From: Rutidosis leptorrhynchoides
Taxonomy: Eukaryota > Streptophyta > Magnoliopsida > Asterales > Asteraceae
Length of the DNA stretch: 64,000 nucleotides
Assembly: GCF_046630445.1 (NCBI RefSeq)
Contig: NC_092333.1
Location: forward strand, 183,913,501-183,977,500
Direction of reading: 5' to 3'
A program made the position numbers and the translations under genes. The notes under the pieces were generated by a model, which saw only the letters and a list, made by a program, of their open reading frames with translations, searched no databases and was not told where the DNA came from. Positions 1 through 16,126 of this stretch are shown in pieces; the stretch's first letter is position 1, and each line of letters starts with the position of its first letter.

Positions 1-828
1 GTGAGTCACTTAACATATGTAGGAACCATCATTTGGCAACTAGCATGAAATATCTCATAAAATTACAAAAATATGAGTAATCATTCATGACTTATTTACA
101 TGAAAACAAAATTACACATCCTCTATATCTAATCCATATACCAACGACCAAAAATACCTACAAACACTTTCATTCTTCAATTTCTTCATCTAAGTGATCT
201 CTCTCAATTTCTATCTTCAAGTTCTAAGTGTTCTTCATAAATTCTATAAGTTCTAGTTTCATAAAATCAAGAATACTTCCAAGTTTGCAAGCTTACTTCC
301 AATCTTGTAAAGTGATCATCCAACTTCAAGAAATCTTTCTTATTTATAGTAAGATATCTTTCTAATACAAGGTAATACTCATATTCAAACTTTGATTCAA
401 TTTCTATAACTGTAACAATCTTATTTCGAGTGGAAATCTTACTTGAACTTGTTTTCGTGTCATGATTCTGCTTCAAGAACTTTCAAGCCATCCAAGGATC
501 CTTTGAAGCTAGATCTATTTTTCTCATTTCCAGTAGGTTTATCCACAAAACCTGAGGTAGTAATGATGTTCATAACATCATTCAATTCATATATATAAAA
601 CTACCTTATTCGAAGGTTTAAACTTGAAATCACTAGAACATAGTTTAGTTAATTCTAAACTTGTTCGCAAACAAAAGTTAATCCTTCTAATTTGACTTTT
701 AAAATCAACTAAACACATGTTCTATATCTATATGATATGCTAACTTAATGATTTAAAACCGGAAAACACGAAAAACACCGTAAAACTGAATATACGCCGT
801 TGTAGTAACATACCGGAGCATACGAAAT
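1..828. other. Unassigned AT-rich repeat sequence
   Basis: No ORF longer than about 70 codons and no recognisable protein. The sequence is unrelated to the part of element B's LTR that should lie here, so it is either another element inserted in B's left LTR or a rearrangement. A 13-base string, CATACCGGAGCAT (about 811-823), recurs inside B's LTR near 922-934, which may mark the breakpoint. Its left limit is outside the window. Confidence 0.4.
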
Positions 829-1080
829 ACGAGAGGGTAAGCTAACGCTTAGTGAGTGAAAATATACTACATACATATATATATGCATAAAATGGATATG
901 CCACACAAATAATCAAATACGGCATACCGGAGCATCCAAGCATAAAGGCAAGCTAGTCTAAGCATACCGTACGATCACTAAACAATAAGCTAACAATGTC
1001 AACAATAAGGTAAGTTCACCAACGACGATGTGGACAACGCCATTAAGCTACACCCAGAGGGTTAGCTACATCACAACAAT

Positions 1081-1086
<6 letters not shown>

Positions 1087-1151
<65 letters not shown>
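1087..1151. repeat. (TA)n microsatellite
   Basis: An uninterrupted TA dinucleotide run of about 65 bp inside element B's left LTR. The matching place in the right LTR (about 20150-20164) has only a few repeats, so the tract grew or shrank after insertion. The long Tyr-Ile reading frames here are artefacts of the repeat. Confidence 0.95.
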
Positions 1152-1155
<4 letters not shown>

Positions 1156-1216
1156 AATAATACGACAAACATCGAAGTTCACAACATCCAAAAGTATTCA
1201 AGATCTCAAGGATAGC

Positions 1217-1565
1217 TCTACGAATGGTATCGTCAACATCGAACTTAAATCCCATTCGTCCCAATTAACGTGGTATCGTCAACATCGAACTTAAAACCCA
1301 CGTATGAGGTATCGTCAACATCGAACTTAAAACCCTCATCGAATGAATTAATGTGGTATCGTCAACATCGAACTTAAAACCCACATATGAGGTATCGTTA
1401 ACAACGAACTTTAAACCCTCATCAACGTCACTACAATAGTCGTATGGCATCGTCAACATCGAACTTAAATTCCATACATGAGGTATCGTCAACATCGAAC
1501 TTTAAGCCCTCATCAACACCACAATATACTCTAGGGTATGGTATCGTAAACATCGAACTTTAACC
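1217..1565. repeat. Variable-stem hairpin array, element B left LTR
   Basis: About eight consecutive units. Each has a loop close to TATCGTCAACATCGAAC followed by TTAAA, flanked by short arms that are reverse complements of each other. Arm pairs seen include GAATGG/CCATTC, ACGTGG/CCACGT, ATGAGG/CCTCAT, ATGTGG/CCACAT, GTATGG/CCATAC and GGGTATGG/CCATACCC. The stem sequence changes between units while pairing is kept. The right LTR carries the same array at about 20236-20585. Confidence 0.85.
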
Positions 1566-3017
1566 CATACCCCACAAATAAATAACTCATATACATACGT
1601 ATATAATTATTCCACTCACAAGCCCATGTGATAATGTACACACGAAGTGTGCACCTCGCCAAAGGTGGTCAACCAAAACGTACAACCGTGCCAATTGGAC
1701 ATGTACCCAAGTCCATCAAATCCACCTATATGTGAAGTGAGCTCTATAACCGAGAACCACTTCACCCGACCCGCACCCATCCTACACATACATATGCATA
1801 TAGGATATTAACACTCACCTTGTTGCCTTGACGAATGCCACCGAATAATCCTCAATTGCCAATGGAATGTACCTATTCCATTTATCACATAACAAGTAAC
1901 ACAATTAGGGTGGATATACAAATCAACCCAAATTAACAACTATTGCAATTTCGACCCAAATGCACTTCCAAGCACAAACCGTGCCCAAACTAACCAATAA
2001 TCACTAACACAAGTGAGAATGGTCCTAATATGCCAATCAAACCCAACCATAGGTGTTAAACACCTATCTTGCCCAAAATGACAATTAAACCCTAATTTGA
2101 CCCATAAGAAGTCAATATCACGCCATTAGCAAGTTTTGACACCAAAACATATTTAACTCAGTTCTATGCTTCAACTTAATCCATTTTAAGTTTATAAACC
2201 TTATTAAATCAACAATTGAGTCATAATCATCAACAAATCCTAATTTTGACTCTAGTCAAAATTAGTCAATTACAAGAACCCTAATGGTCTCCAAACATCA
2301 ATAATCACTAATACTAGTGATTATACACCATTTACAAGTCTTAAACATGGTTAAATCATTAACCAACCCAAAACCAGCCAAATATCAAAATAGCAAGTTT
2401 CCATAAACCCTCTTCATCAACTAAATGGGTTTTACAACAAATCAAACTCAAACCCTAACATTGAATCTCAAATCAAACAATGAAATTCGGATTTAGAATT
2501 TACCATAACAATTAAAACGTAGCCGAGAACGAAAGGAACAACTTTATCACTCGCACCTTTTATCGATTCAAGCTTCATCTTCATCAAAGCTCCAAATCTC
2601 TCTCTAGAATCTCCCTCTCTCTCTAAGATAAGATGAGAGAGATGTGTGGATGTCAAAATGATCCAAAAGTAGATCTAAAACTGCTCTAAGTGCCACAAGT
2701 GAAAGGACCAAAGTACCCCTCATTTAACACTTTAAAAATGCTGAAAATTGCATCAGACGCGATCGGAGCGCCGCTCCATAAGGTGGAGCACCGCTCTAAC
2801 CTTCAGGTCAGTTTTCAGTAACTTGTTTTGGCCATAACTTTTTTACCGTAGCTCCATTTTCGATGAATCAAATATCGTTGGAAATGTAATAAGATTTTCT
2901 TTCCAATGGTAAGGCTTTGAAACATCAACACAAACTTTATTTAGGGTTGAAAAGATACGTACACACCTTGTCACTTTAGACAATGTCCAGTTTCCTTCGA
3001 TGTTCGAGCAAGCAACA

Positions 3018-3022
3018 CGTAC
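3018..3022. repeat. Target-site duplication of element C, left copy
   Basis: CGTAC directly before the TGTAAA end of the element. It matches the copy after the right LTR. Across the pair, B's LTR reads through in register with its intact right copy. Confidence 0.9.
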
Positions 3023-4677
3023 TGTAAAGACCCGTCCTAATCCATCCGGACAAAGTCCATATCGATTATAAACGATTCATAATAGTTGATTACATCGCGA
3101 GGTACTTGACCTCTAAATGATACATTTTACAAACTTTGCATTCATTTTTAAAAGACAAACTTTCATTTCATCAAAAGTTGACAGGGATGCATACCATCTC
3201 CTAATATTCAAACTATAATTGACTTAATCTGTCATTTACTTAATATCAATCTCTAAAGAACTTCAACGACTCGAATGCAACATCTTTTGAAATATGTCAT
3301 GAATGACTCCAAGTAATGTCCTTAAAATGAGCTAAAGCACAGCGAAAGATTTCTTTCAAACCTGAGAATAAACATGCTTTCAAGTGTCAACCAAAAGGTT
3401 GGTGAGTTCATTAGTTTATCATAACAATCATTTCCATAGTTTTAATAGACCACAAGATTTTATTTTCATTTCTCATAAATATACGTCCCATACATAGAGG
3501 CAAAAATCATTCATATGGATTGAACACCTGGTAACCGACATTCACAATTTGTATATAAGAATTTCCCTATCATTCTGGGATCCTCCTTCGGACATGATAT
3601 AAATTTCGAAGTACTAAAGCATCCGGTACTTTGGATGGGGCTTGTTGGGCCCGATAGATCTATCTTTAGGATTCGCGTCAATTAGGGTGTCTGTTCCCTA
3701 ATTCTTAGATTACCAGACTTAATAAAAAGGGCATATTCGATTTCGATAATTCAACCATATAATGTAGTTTCAATTACTTGTGTCTATTTCGTAAAACAGT
3801 TATAAAGACAGCGCATGTATTCTCAGTCCCAAAAATATATATTGCAAAAGCATTTTAAAAGGGAATAATGAAACTCACCATACAGTATTTTGTAGTAAAA
3901 ATACATATAACATCATTGAACAGTGTAAGGTTGGCCTTAGATTCACGAACCTAAATTAATTATATATATTTATATGTTGGTCAATATTTGTCTAATAAAT
4001 TAAGTTAAGTCATAGTGTACCACAATCCTAATGCTCGAGTCTAATATGCAAAGGTCGACAAAAATTAGTTTGACTCAAAATGATTTCAAAAATTTATAAA
4101 TGATTATTATATAATTTAAATATCGTCGTTTTATATTTTTTAAAATATTTTTAAAAGATTTAATAGAGTAAATAATATAATTCATTTGTTAATAAATAAA
4201 ATTTTATATTAAAATATACTTTTATATGTCTTAAGTAATAAAATTTATAAAGTTCATTTAATATAATAAAAATATTGCGATAGATTCTACTGAGGTAATT
4301 ATATAATTTGTATCACGTATTTATTTGATAAAATAGCATTGGTAATAATAATAAGTAGAAGTTGTATTATTTTGTATAAATAATAATTATTATTCTACTA
4401 ATAACAATATTTATATTTACGAAAATGGTATTATAACAATATGATAATTCTTATTAATAATTAAATTTTATATTAACGTTAATATTCCTATTAAAAATAA
4501 TAATTTTTGTAAAGATAATATTTTAATATAATAATACTTTTAATAATAATAATGAATGAAAAACGATAATTTTATTTAAATCAATAACTTTAAATTTCAT
4601 CATCATACTCATACTCATTATCTCCTAATCAATTTGTTAATAGTTCTTAAATCGTCTTTTATACCGCGTTCATTTTA

Positions 4678-4839
<162 letters not shown>

Positions 4840-6538
4840 GCAATTATATAAAAATTAGAACAATGATATTAACGACGATAATAATAATCATTTTTAATAA
4901 CAATATAAAAATTCAATTGATTATAACTTTTAATCCGTTCATCGAAACCATTCGGTATCTAAAGGAAAAGTTCTTAATTTTTCGTTAGCTTTCCAAGGAC
5001 ATGCATATCTTATACCTTATCTTAACCACAGGTGTAACTAACTTCAAGATTCAGTCTATCCTATCTAAAGACAATATCAAAAATACAAGCATGCATAATC
5101 CTATTTTCTCGAGCACTAGTCAGGGATACACTATCAATAAGTAAAAAATAATTTACAAGTACTCACGTATCAATATTGAGATTCAATATTGCAGGAAAGG
5201 CACGTAAACGCAACGGAGATGATAAACACTACTTTGACCTCACGAGCATAACCCCCGAACAATACCCAACACCTCCATAGCTATAACCCATATTTTCCTT
5301 AGTCCTATCCTACTCGAAAAAAAAATTATTTTTGAAATATCCCGCTCATGACTCTGTCGTAGTATTTTATGTGAATAATACTAATAATAATAATACTAAT
5401 ACTAATAATAATAATAATAATATAAATATAATTATGAAAGCTAAGTGATATGTGTGTGTATGTGTTACGAAATGCATAATGAAAGAAGTAATCCACAAGA
5501 CATAATTCGTTCAATTTAAACACTTGTCTCCACCTACTATGCCAGCTGATTTCCACTTATTTCTTTACCGACTTTTTTTTTTTGGGTCCACACCTCAAAT
5601 GATTCCAGCTCATATCCATAAATTAGAGACTGCCGACACATCTTTTTCCTTATATTGCAAATGGTACGTAGTTTTTTTTATATATATTATTTAATATATA
5701 TAATATTTAAACTTTAGAATTAATTAAATATTATATTATATTTACGTTCATGGTAAAAATATAATTTTTACAAAAATGACACGGTCGTGATCTCACGACT
5801 CATGTACCACTTTCGGTTTTTCGAGCGCATTTTCGTACGTTTAGAAAACTAGCCTTTTACGTTTAATGACTCGTACCATTATAAAAATTTAGTTTTAGTT
5901 ATTGAAAAATTACTTTATGACAAATGTATCTTATATAATTGAGTGTTGTGGTCATTTCCTTCTATAAATCAAAGTCTCGTTGTGTTGTCAAAATATTTTA
6001 TTTTAAATTAAACATTTTGTGACATGTACCTTTATTAATAACTAGACTTAAATTAATTAAAAACTAACCCACTCAAAGTGTAACTTTATCTTTTGAGTAT
6101 TTTGATCATTTCCTTTTATAAATCCTAGTCTTGTTGTTTATCAAAATATGTTTAATATTATTAGTTTAAATCAAAACGTTTTGTGACTGATTTGATATTA
6201 TTATTTATCACTTTGTAAAATATAAATATATTTTCATTTAAGAATATAACCTTGTACATATCGTATGGAAATATTAATATAGTATTTAGTTTATCAAAAC
6301 AAATAATAGTTCAAAGTTTATTTTAATTTCATTTAGGAAATCTTATAATGCGTAACATTTACACTTTAAAACCCAATTTGATATACGTCCATGTTTAATT
6401 TAATCACCTTAATCTTTCTAAATAATATATCTTAATATCTATCGAATCAGATAACAAATGTTACTATCGTTTATATAACTAATTTGCAATCCTATATATA
6501 TTTAATATACCTAAACATGTTTTAAATACACGTTGCAC

Positions 6539-6683
<145 letters not shown>

Positions 6684-7337
6684 ACCAATATTCCAACTTA
6701 CGCTATTTAAATAAAGACATTTTAAATAACAAGTTCTATTATCTCGGAAAATGTTTTCGCACGTTTGAAAATAGATCAATCAAGTTTTATGAAATTCAAA
6801 CCTCCACTAACTTCTGTCTAATCCTCAATAATAACACTTTTGTTCTTTCATGTAAATCACTTTATTAAATTTCCGAATACCGTTAAAAAGTAAGGTTTTC
6901 CTAATTCAAAGTGGACCTCATAACAGAGACTCATAATCATCATTTAATGTATCTGATAATTCAATCATTTGATATTACCTTTTAATTTCGTCGATGAACT
7001 TACATCGAACAAATACATTCATGCAACATATTATTCATTCAATACATTGATAGCATTTCCAAGTTCATAAAATAGATTTCATAGCTTATATTTATATCAA
7101 CTAATCCGTTTAATGTTTTATTAATATATCTTAATTTAATAATCACACATATGTATATGTATATATATTTACTTACACGTAATTGTTCGTGAATCTTTAG
7201 GCATGGTCAAAGGGTATTTGATTACATGAATATAGTTTCAAAACTTTCGAGACTCAACATTACAGATTTTGCTTATCGTGTCGGGAATATATAAAGATTA
7301 AAGTTTAAATTTGATCAGAAATTTCTGGGTCATCACA

Positions 7338-7354
7338 GTACCTACCCGTTAAAA
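7338..7354 (-). promoter_or_regulatory. Polypurine tract of element C
   Basis: Directly inside the 3' LTR. On the minus strand it reads TTTTAACGGGTAGGTAC, which should prime plus-strand DNA synthesis. The same 16-base core recurs inside the element near 9814-9829. Confidence 0.6.
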
Positions 7355-9813
7355 GAAATTTCGTCCCGAAATTTGATCGAGGTCGCCATGGCTAACTATA
7401 AAAATGTTTTCATGACGAATATGAGTTAATAACTAGAGTTTTATCATCATCGAGTAATATGGATAAAACAATTCGTTTATGTGAAGATTACGAGTAAAGC
7501 TATCACATAAGAGTGAAAATGAATAAATGCAGGTTTGACTTAACCGGTGGCGTAGTCAAGATTTGTTTCCGGAATTTAAGGAATTTAGAAGAAATCTTCA
7601 TAATAAGATTTGATTCTTCAATAATTAAGGAGATTCGGATCTTCTTTGGTTAAACGCGGTAATCTGCTTCGATTGCTCTGTCGAATATTTCCCTATTAAT
7701 CCACCCTCACCATTTCCTTACAACTCACACTTTCTATTCTTTCTTCCTCAATTCATACCTTAAAGTATTCATTAATATGCTCCATCCCATTCTAATCCTT
7801 GATATACTCTTAACTTTCATATATGTCATTCTTCTTTTTAATCTGCCACAGGAAGAATCTATTTACTTCTACTATACCCTAGGGTTTATAGTGTTTTTAG
7901 TTCTCCCGTGTCTTTATATTGCTATTTGCATTGACATCTACGGTTTATAATTTACGGGTGGTTGTTGGGTTTTATATCTTCCCTTATACTTCGATGTCCC
8001 TGCTTCTGTATTCTATAATCATTGTCATCCATAGTTAATGCTCCCTTCTATTTGTTGTGATCTATACTCCAATTTCTATTTCGGAGCTTTGTCCGTTCAT
8101 TTCTTCTTCTTGCAATTTAACATCTCTTGTAATGGTCCGGAATTCGTAGGTATGGTTTTCCGAATGAACATAGTAATTGTTCTAAGAAGGAAATGGTAAT
8201 GGTAAAATATTGATTTGTTAAATTACCAGAATACCCTGGAAAGAACCGAATCATCAAGAAATAGTTTCTTGATATGTTTAGAGATTATATAGAATGTAAG
8301 AGTCGTGTAAATGGCACATGATGACGGTATGTTCTGTGAATCATCACGTTCCATTAGAAACTCAGCATGAATTACTGTAATATAATGACGTTGATCAAGT
8401 GTCATTATATTATACTAATCCATGCATCAGTTCCCAACACTACTTCAAAAACATTCATATTCGAATTTTTCAGAATTTAGAAACTAACACAGTTTCTTTT
8501 ATGTTGTAGATATTACAGAGAGATAGATGATTTCAGATAAGAATAGTTGTGAAAATATCTCCAGAGATATGGAGAATATGTATAATGGGAGATACGAAAA
8601 TACCTTATAATATTTAAGGTAAGATGATGATGAAGAATATCTGTCTGTGAAGGTTTAGAATAAGGGGTAACGTGTTTGCTAACGATTTCAGCAGACACTG
8701 AATCATTTGGATCCTTTGAAAGCAGGTTCAGTCCTTGTGATTTATCCACAGTCTCTTTCATACTTTGCTCAATCCGTTTTCCGGTTCCAAATCTTCTCTT
8801 TTTCTGAGCTTTACCGACACACTATTCTTTATCACCAAACTTTTTACTGTTAAGGTCGTTTACAGTTTTTGCTGCTTCATTAGTATTTCGAAAAACTGGC
8901 TCGCAGTCCAAGGTGTTTTCAGAAACTTCACATTCAAAATCTGTAAGTCTTGGAGGTAGACATTATAGGTATAACTGTTGGCGTGGAGATGCTACGGAAT
9001 TCAAAATACTGATTGTTAATTCCCTGGTGATTGGTACGTCAGTTTAAGATACGGGTGAATGCACGGTCGAGTTCCTACGAACAAATATAATGGTTTTTCG
9101 AAGAGACTTGAACCATTGATCAATGAAGTTGTTGTTAACTTCTCTGCTATTGTGGTGGAATATAAAAGGTTCCCCATTAACAATGGCGAAAGGGCAACGT
9201 ATCTATCGGGGTTATAATAAGACTGGTCCGACTGAAAAGTCAAAGTTGACTTGCTAGAGCTGTGACAAAATTGGCTAATTTGAAAAGGGATCGTAAGGTT
9301 GTTTTTGCTAATAAATGATAAAGAATTCGACACGGGTACGTGTTAAACTATGACTTTGGTTTAGAGAGATTTTCAGGTACAAGACTTCGGGTAATGTGCG
9401 GTTGGATCATCATTTCGATTATTCAATGTTTGAAATGTCTTCCGGAATTTTGAAGGGTTTTGAATGCAGATTGTCATAGTCAATATCCAAATGATGAAAT
9501 CTTCCTGAATCTCGAATGATTTTTATATACTTCTGAGTGTTACAAATAGAAGTGATGTTCTGTCACAGTTTTGAATTTAAAGTATGACTTTGATAGATGT
9601 AGGAATTCTAAGAGTGATGTCTCCTGTTAAATCTTGACTTGGATTTTGATTTGTCAAAATTAGAATATGTAATCAAATTTGGATGAGAATAGTTATTTTG
9701 ATGTTTACGAAAGAATGTATATTGTTGAGAGAGTAGTGAATACAGTTGGTGATTGTTGAATCAGATTCAAAGAATGTAACATATTAATTGTAAATTTAAA
9801 TATCTCTCGGTAT

Positions 9814-9829
9814 TACCTACCCGTTAAAA
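9814..9829 (-). promoter_or_regulatory. Internal copy of the polypurine tract (possible central PPT)
   Basis: TTTTAACGGGTAGGTA on the minus strand, identical over 16 bases to the terminal tract at 7339-7354 and about 2.5 kb away. This is the position expected of a second plus-strand priming site. It might instead be a trace of a duplication. Confidence 0.4.
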
Positions 9830-10384
9830 AACAATTTCACAGATAATGTTTTGAACAAGAATTTTCATTACAGTCTTTATGAAAATATATGTGAGTATAT
9901 TTTCTTCAGATGTAATACAGATTCAATGAGTTTAAATTCATATTAAGCTCATTTGACTTTCGGCTTGAATTAGAAATGAATAATCTCAAAAACATTAGAG
10001 ATTACATAATCTTCACGGAGTATTTCACTAATGCAATCAATACTTTAATATTTATTTATTTATTTATTTATTTTTTTTGATATTCTTTAGTGAAGGATGT
10101 TGACGCTTGAAGAATTCTTGCGAACTTCGCAATGTACGATTGATGTTTTCTAGAAAGTTTCGAGTGCATCGAAGATGAAAGTGTAAAATCAAACATGTTA
10201 TTGAATGATACACTTAATTTATTATGAAATAAAATTCATTGAGTTGAAGCAGAGATTGTGGTTAACAATGATTAAATTGTTAACGAAGAATGTACATCAT
10301 AGCATATTAGTAATATGAATTAACCGGATAGTTAAGTTCCATACATAATAGCTTAGTACAGAAAGATTTATTATGGTTGAAAAT

Positions 10385-10488
<104 letters not shown>

Positions 10489-10689
10489 ATACATTAAATT
10501 CTTCGGAGGAACTAAGTTAATACTTCATAACTCGTTGATACAATATACTTGTTATTAATTCGTAATGGTTTCCACAGTGATTCTTGAACTGACGAAGCTT
10601 GTGATGTTAGAGGTGCTGACGATTTTAATAGTGTGGACAGCACAGACTGTGTTGGTGAGGCTATGAGTACTGCTGATGTTGTTTGGTAA

Positions 10690-11531
10690 AACAAATCTAG
10701 CTCGTAGACCGCGCACCATTCTTGTCAGGGTTTCGATCCTTTTTTCTATCATCTCTGTCCACTCATCTGGTTTATGGTTAAGGCGGAGGTAGATAAACTC
10801 TAAAACTTTAGAGATTACGTAATCACCACAGAATGTTTCTTCGATGAAGTTATGAATCAATACTTCATCGTTTGTTGTTGTTGGTACTCCTTGGTATCTT
10901 TGGTGTGTGTGACGTTGATATCCGATACGCAGATTGGGATATTGAGGTGTGTGGTGCGGATGCGATTGTTGGTGGTGGTAATGATCCTGTTGATGTTAAT
11001 AATGGTGGTTGATGTTGATGCCGGTGATGCTGCAGGTGCTTATGATATTGAGGCTTGCGATGTGGATATTTCTAGCGGTACGGGTTATGCTGGTGGTGCT
11101 GCGGATGGAGTTTGTAACCTTCGCACCGTATTCTCCAAAGCCACTACCCGAGCGCGAAGCTCGTTGACTTCTTCTATCACACCGGGGTAATTATCGGTTC
11201 GGACGAGCGGATAAATATAATCTAAAATTTGGTGTAGTATATAGTCATGACGAGATACTCTGGAAATAAGAGAAAATATGGTTTCTCGAACAGGTTCGCC
11301 GGTAAGTGCTTCAGGTTCATTGCCAAGAGGGCAATTTGGTGGATGGAAGGGATCACCTTTTTCTTGTCGTCAATGATTGAGGAGGCTGCAAACCCATCCC
11401 CATTTCATCCAGAATAGATGATGGCTGATTGGTTGATCCATTCCGGTCACACTGTTTTCAGAGCTCGAATGGAAATCCATATCGGAATAGCTGTTGTAAT
11501 CTGAGGAATTTGAACTGGTTGAGGGATCCAT
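10690..11531 (-). pseudogene. Broken coiled-coil leader (gag-like) ORF of element C
   Basis: Reading leftward from an ATG at 11531, the first ~55 codons give a Ser/Asp-rich start, MDPSTSSNSSDYNSYSDMDF, and then a stop. A second readable stretch in another frame begins near 11370 with Asp-Pro-Phe-His-Pro-Pro and contains LTGEPVRETIFSLISRVSRH. It ends in a heptad-like segment, VNELRARVVALENTVRRLQ, then a Pro/Ala tail with a stop. A third, related fragment with TEMIEKRIETLTRMVRGLRA lies at 10700-10780. The heptad repeats suggest a short coiled coil. I judge it a gag-proximal or accessory ORF of this family, broken by at least one frameshift. There is no zinc knuckle. The family name is uncertain. 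Confidence 0.5.
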
Positions 11532-11929
11532 CTCGTATGATCAAGGGAATGAATTTTTGATATGAAATAGATCATAGGAGTTAGATTTGGTATTCTTCAA
11601 TACATAATTTACATATGTATATATATTACCAAAATCCCATAAATTACGGAAGAATCTTTGAAAAATGCCATTCAAAGTTCACAGTAACAGATATGCCAGG
11701 ATAAGATTTCGTCTATACACTATTATGCAATAAATACAAAAAAAACGCATTTAGACTAAAGAGTAATAATCAGGTAATTTCTTAAGGATGGTAAGTAGAT
11801 GATTTTCGACACAAAATGATAAGCAAAAACTTTTGACATGCAGACACGGTCGAAGTCCAGACACACTAATGCATCCTAACGACTTATCAGCTAGACACAC
11901 TAATGCAGACCTGGTTCACTAAGACCACT

Positions 11930-11941
11930 GCTCTGATACCA
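11930..11941 (-). promoter_or_regulatory. Primer-binding site of element C (initiator tRNA-Met)
   Basis: On the minus strand TGGTATCAGAGC, complementary to the 3' end of plant initiator methionine tRNA. It lies two bases inside the right LTR, which fixes the orientation of C as minus. Confidence 0.9.
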
Positions 11942-11943
11942 AC

Positions 11944-16035
<4,092 letters not shown>

Positions 16036-16112
16036 CGTACATGCTTCGTACACTTCATACACACATCGTACACCATAAATACATTATGTACAATAAATAT
16101 TTGGGTCTTACA
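16036..16112 (-). repeat. Remainder of element B left LTR
   Basis: The piece of B's 3' LTR cut off by element C. It begins with the CGTAC target duplication and ends TGGGTCTTACA, the same as the right LTR's end at 22121. Confidence 0.85.
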
Positions 16113-16113
16113 A

Positions 16114-16126
16114 CTCTCCCCCACTT
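16114..16126 (-). promoter_or_regulatory. Polypurine tract of element B
   Basis: On the minus strand AAGTGGGGGAGAG, next to the 3' LTR. The identical sequence serves elements A and D. Confidence 0.85.

Larger units (their letters stand above)
829..3022 (-). repeat. Element B left LTR (3' LTR), truncated and interrupted
   Basis: Closely matches 19886-22019 of the right LTR, starting with the block GAGAGGGTAAGCTAACGC. The outer end (U5 side) is absent. It continues at 16036-16112 after the nested element C. It holds a (TA)n tract near 1087-1151 that is much shorter in the other LTR copy, a hairpin array near 1217-1565, and a paired GC-rich palindrome near 2765-2797. On the minus strand, the region around 2500 matches the proposed splice donor of the A and D LTRs. 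Confidence 0.8.

Noticed and set aside
8200..9350. Several 60-105 codon ORFs in element C
   Set aside because: No motif, no consistent frame and low-complexity composition; expected by chance in this length of DNA.
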